From Bryobacterales bacterium F-183 (GTDB lineage: Bacteria > Acidobacteriota > Terriglobia > Bryobacterales > Bryobacteraceae): a stretch of DNA of 64,000 nucleotides. The stretch spans positions 3,658,001 to 3,722,000 of the forward strand of contig AP025252.1 of the NCBI GenBank assembly GCA_016865505.2, written 5' to 3'. The translations under genes were made by a program, and so were the position numbers. The notes under the pieces are model-generated. The model searched no databases. It saw only the letters and a list, made by a program, of their open reading frames with translations, and was not told where the DNA came from. Shown piece by piece: positions 62,980 through 64,000 of the stretch (positions are counted from its first letter, which is position 1; every line of letters begins with the position of its first letter).

Positions 62980-63347
62980 CTACCGACTACATGCTGCTGG
63001 CCAGCACCCTGTTTAACTTCCTGCTCCCCCACCTCAACTACGTCCGAGGCAAGGTCGCAGACAGCGCGCTATCCGAATCAGGCAAGGCACTCGTCGGCCT
63101 CCTGAAAGACAAATGGCTCGGCAAAAGCGAAGCCGCCAAAGCGGTCGTCGCAGCAGCCGACCCCGCCGACTCCAACGACCGCGATGCCATACTCGCCCAA
63201 CTGAAAAAGGCGCTCAAGGCCGACCCCGAGTTTGCCAAGGAAGCCGAAAAGCTCGCCACCAACGCCGGCTTGCAGCTATCCATCACAGGGGATAACAACA
63301 AAACCGCCGTGGTGCAGGGCACTGGCAACACCGTCAGCATCAGTTAG
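62976..63347 (+). CDS. Small partner of the STAND-like protein
   Basis: A 123-residue protein whose ATG overlaps the preceding stop codon (ATGA), so it is coupled to the NTPase. The N-terminus is hydrophobic and helical ([18 protein letters not shown], 6-23), followed by helices typical of small effector-associated proteins ([35 protein letters not shown]). The C-terminus [20 protein letters not shown] repeats the Gly/Asn beta motif found at the N-terminus of the NTPase. The first helix could insert in a membrane. Function unknown. Confidence 0.8.
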   Translation: MTTDYMLLASTLFNFLLPHLNYVRGKVADSALSESGKALVGLLKDKWLGKSEAAKAVVAAADPADSNDRDAILAQLKKALKADPEFAKEAEKLATNAGLQLSITGDNNKTAVVQGTGNTVSIS

Positions 63348-63877
63348 TAAAACAGATACTTCCGCCACTGGTCGTCGCTACGCGCCTGCAGCCGCATCAG
63401 ATGCCGCGACGTATGCAAGCTGAACGGACGCGGCGTCCGCGCCAACCGCATCCCCGCTTCATCCGGCGTGCGATTCCCCTTGCGGTTATTGCACGTCACA
63501 CAGCAAGCCACCAGATTCTCCCAGGAGCTATCGCCAGACCGCGACCTCGGCACCACATGATCGAGCGTCAACTCCCCACTGGGCAGGATCTTGTGGCAGT
63601 ACTGGCAAGTAAACCGGTCGCGCAGCAAAATGTTCTTGCGCGATAAGGCGCGTGTCTGAATCGGAATGCGACGGTAATCGAGAAGCCGGATCACGCTCGG
63701 AATGTGGAGCGTAGACCGGCTGGAGTGGACGTGTGCCTGCCCTTGTTCTTCCACCGAAGCTACACCCTTCAACAACAGGACGAGCGCACGGCGGGCGGCG
63801 CAAACATTGATGGGTTCGTAGCTGGCGTTAAGCACCAAGACCGGCCTTTGCAGTCGTTCCTGTGCATGCATCATCAT
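63344..63877 (-). CDS. HNH endonuclease family protein
   Basis: A 177-residue protein of the common bacterial HNH type. The N-terminal part [20 protein letters not shown] is characteristic of this orthologous group. The nuclease core is [25 protein letters not shown] and [14 protein letters not shown], with the two zinc knuckles and the His-Asn-His residues. It overlaps the convergent partner gene by 4 bases. Such genes are usually housekeeping-like rather than restriction enzymes; the target is unknown. Confidence 0.93.
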   Translation of the reverse strand: MMMHAQERLQRPVLVLNASYEPINVCAARRALVLLLKGVASVEEQGQAHVHSSRSTLHIPSVIRLLDYRRIPIQTRALSRKNILLRDRFTCQYCHKILPSGELTLDHVVPRSRSGDSSWENLVACCVTCNNRKGNRTPDEAGMRLARTPRPFSLHTSRHLMRLQARSDDQWRKYLFY

Positions 63878-63961
63878 TCGAACTTCTCCCTCCCGAATCG
63901 GTAGTAGTCGTATCTGGCGGTCAGCGCATCAAAAAAGAAAAATCGTAAGTCGTTCTATCCT

Positions 63962-64000
63962 TCAAGCCCCGGCAGCGCGGGCGGCACGCTTCTTCGTGTA
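63962..64000 (-). CDS. Possible 3' end of a gene running in from the right edge (partial)
   Basis: On the minus strand the last 39 bases read as 12 codons (YTKKRAARAAGA) followed by a TGA at 63964-63962. The basic, alanine-rich tail would suit a nucleic-acid-binding protein, but 12 residues cannot prove a gene. Between this and the HNH gene (63878-63961) I see no gene. Confidence 0.3.
   Translation of the reverse strand, partial: YTKKRAARAAGA

Overview
The window looks like chromosomal DNA of an acidobacterium from the Solibacter/Bryobacter group. The evidence is an ADOP-type orphan permease next to a PadR regulator, a TIGR03437-type C-terminal domain (a family first described in Solibacter), a DUF1549/DUF1553 cytochrome protein paired with a Tat-type DUF1501 protein, a Ser/Thr kinase with a TolB/PD40 propeller, and high G+C. 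The organism is diderm: it carries LPS genes and outer-membrane barrels. Genes are packed tightly, many with 4-bp overlaps. No gene-free stretch exceeds 300 bp. I saw no rRNA, tRNA, CRISPR array or insertion sequence.

Layout. 1-1406: end of an unknown gene, then an HlyD-type adaptor. 1403-3363 (minus): a compact bacterial microcompartment operon (class II aldolase with a cargo-like tail, one hexameric shell protein, three pentameric vertex proteins). 3395-5095 (plus): a zinc-ribbon rhomboid protease, then a VbhA/Fic toxin-antitoxin pair. 5089-7900: aldo/keto reductase, a secreted unknown, a paired hairpin region and an enoyl-CoA hydratase. 7930-10957: palindromic operator, PadR and ADOP permease. 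10961-19152: AtuA pair, FAD oxidase, lactate permease, a TPR protein with a CxxCH tail, a fuconolactonase-like hydrolase and a LuxR-type regulator. 19222-28920: a membrane protein, then a Tad/Flp pilus assembly operon (cpaA, cpaB, cpaC, cpaE, cpaF, tadB, tadC) ending in a 31-residue membrane peptide. 29120-36300: a large beta-propeller surface protein, a small barrel, a decaheme cytochrome with a 669-residue barrel (MtrA/MtrB-like conduit) and a small membrane protein. 36289-42310: rhodanese, a secreted unknown, murA, murQ, thiC, gatB. 42313-51434: kinase-propeller, the DUF1549/1553-DUF1501 pair and two secreted proteins, one with kinase-fold-like motifs. 51441-55221 (minus): a three-subunit molybdenum hydroxylase of the PaoABC type. 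55277-59962: PhzF, small proteins, a structured leader, DUF2490 and a WaaA-LpxK fusion. 59982-63347: a secreted protein and a STAND-like NTPase/TPR protein coupled to a small partner. 63344-64000: HNH nuclease and the end of another gene.

The main candidates for something new are (i) the two-gene STAND-like module at 60595-63347, whose two proteins share a glycine/asparagine-rich beta motif; (ii) the secreted kinase-like protein at 50457-51434; and (iii) the structured leader at 56417-56465. At window scale, the plus strand changes from G-rich on the left to C-rich on the right, whatever the gene orientation, with the change at about 25-36 kb. This is the pattern expected at a replication terminus.
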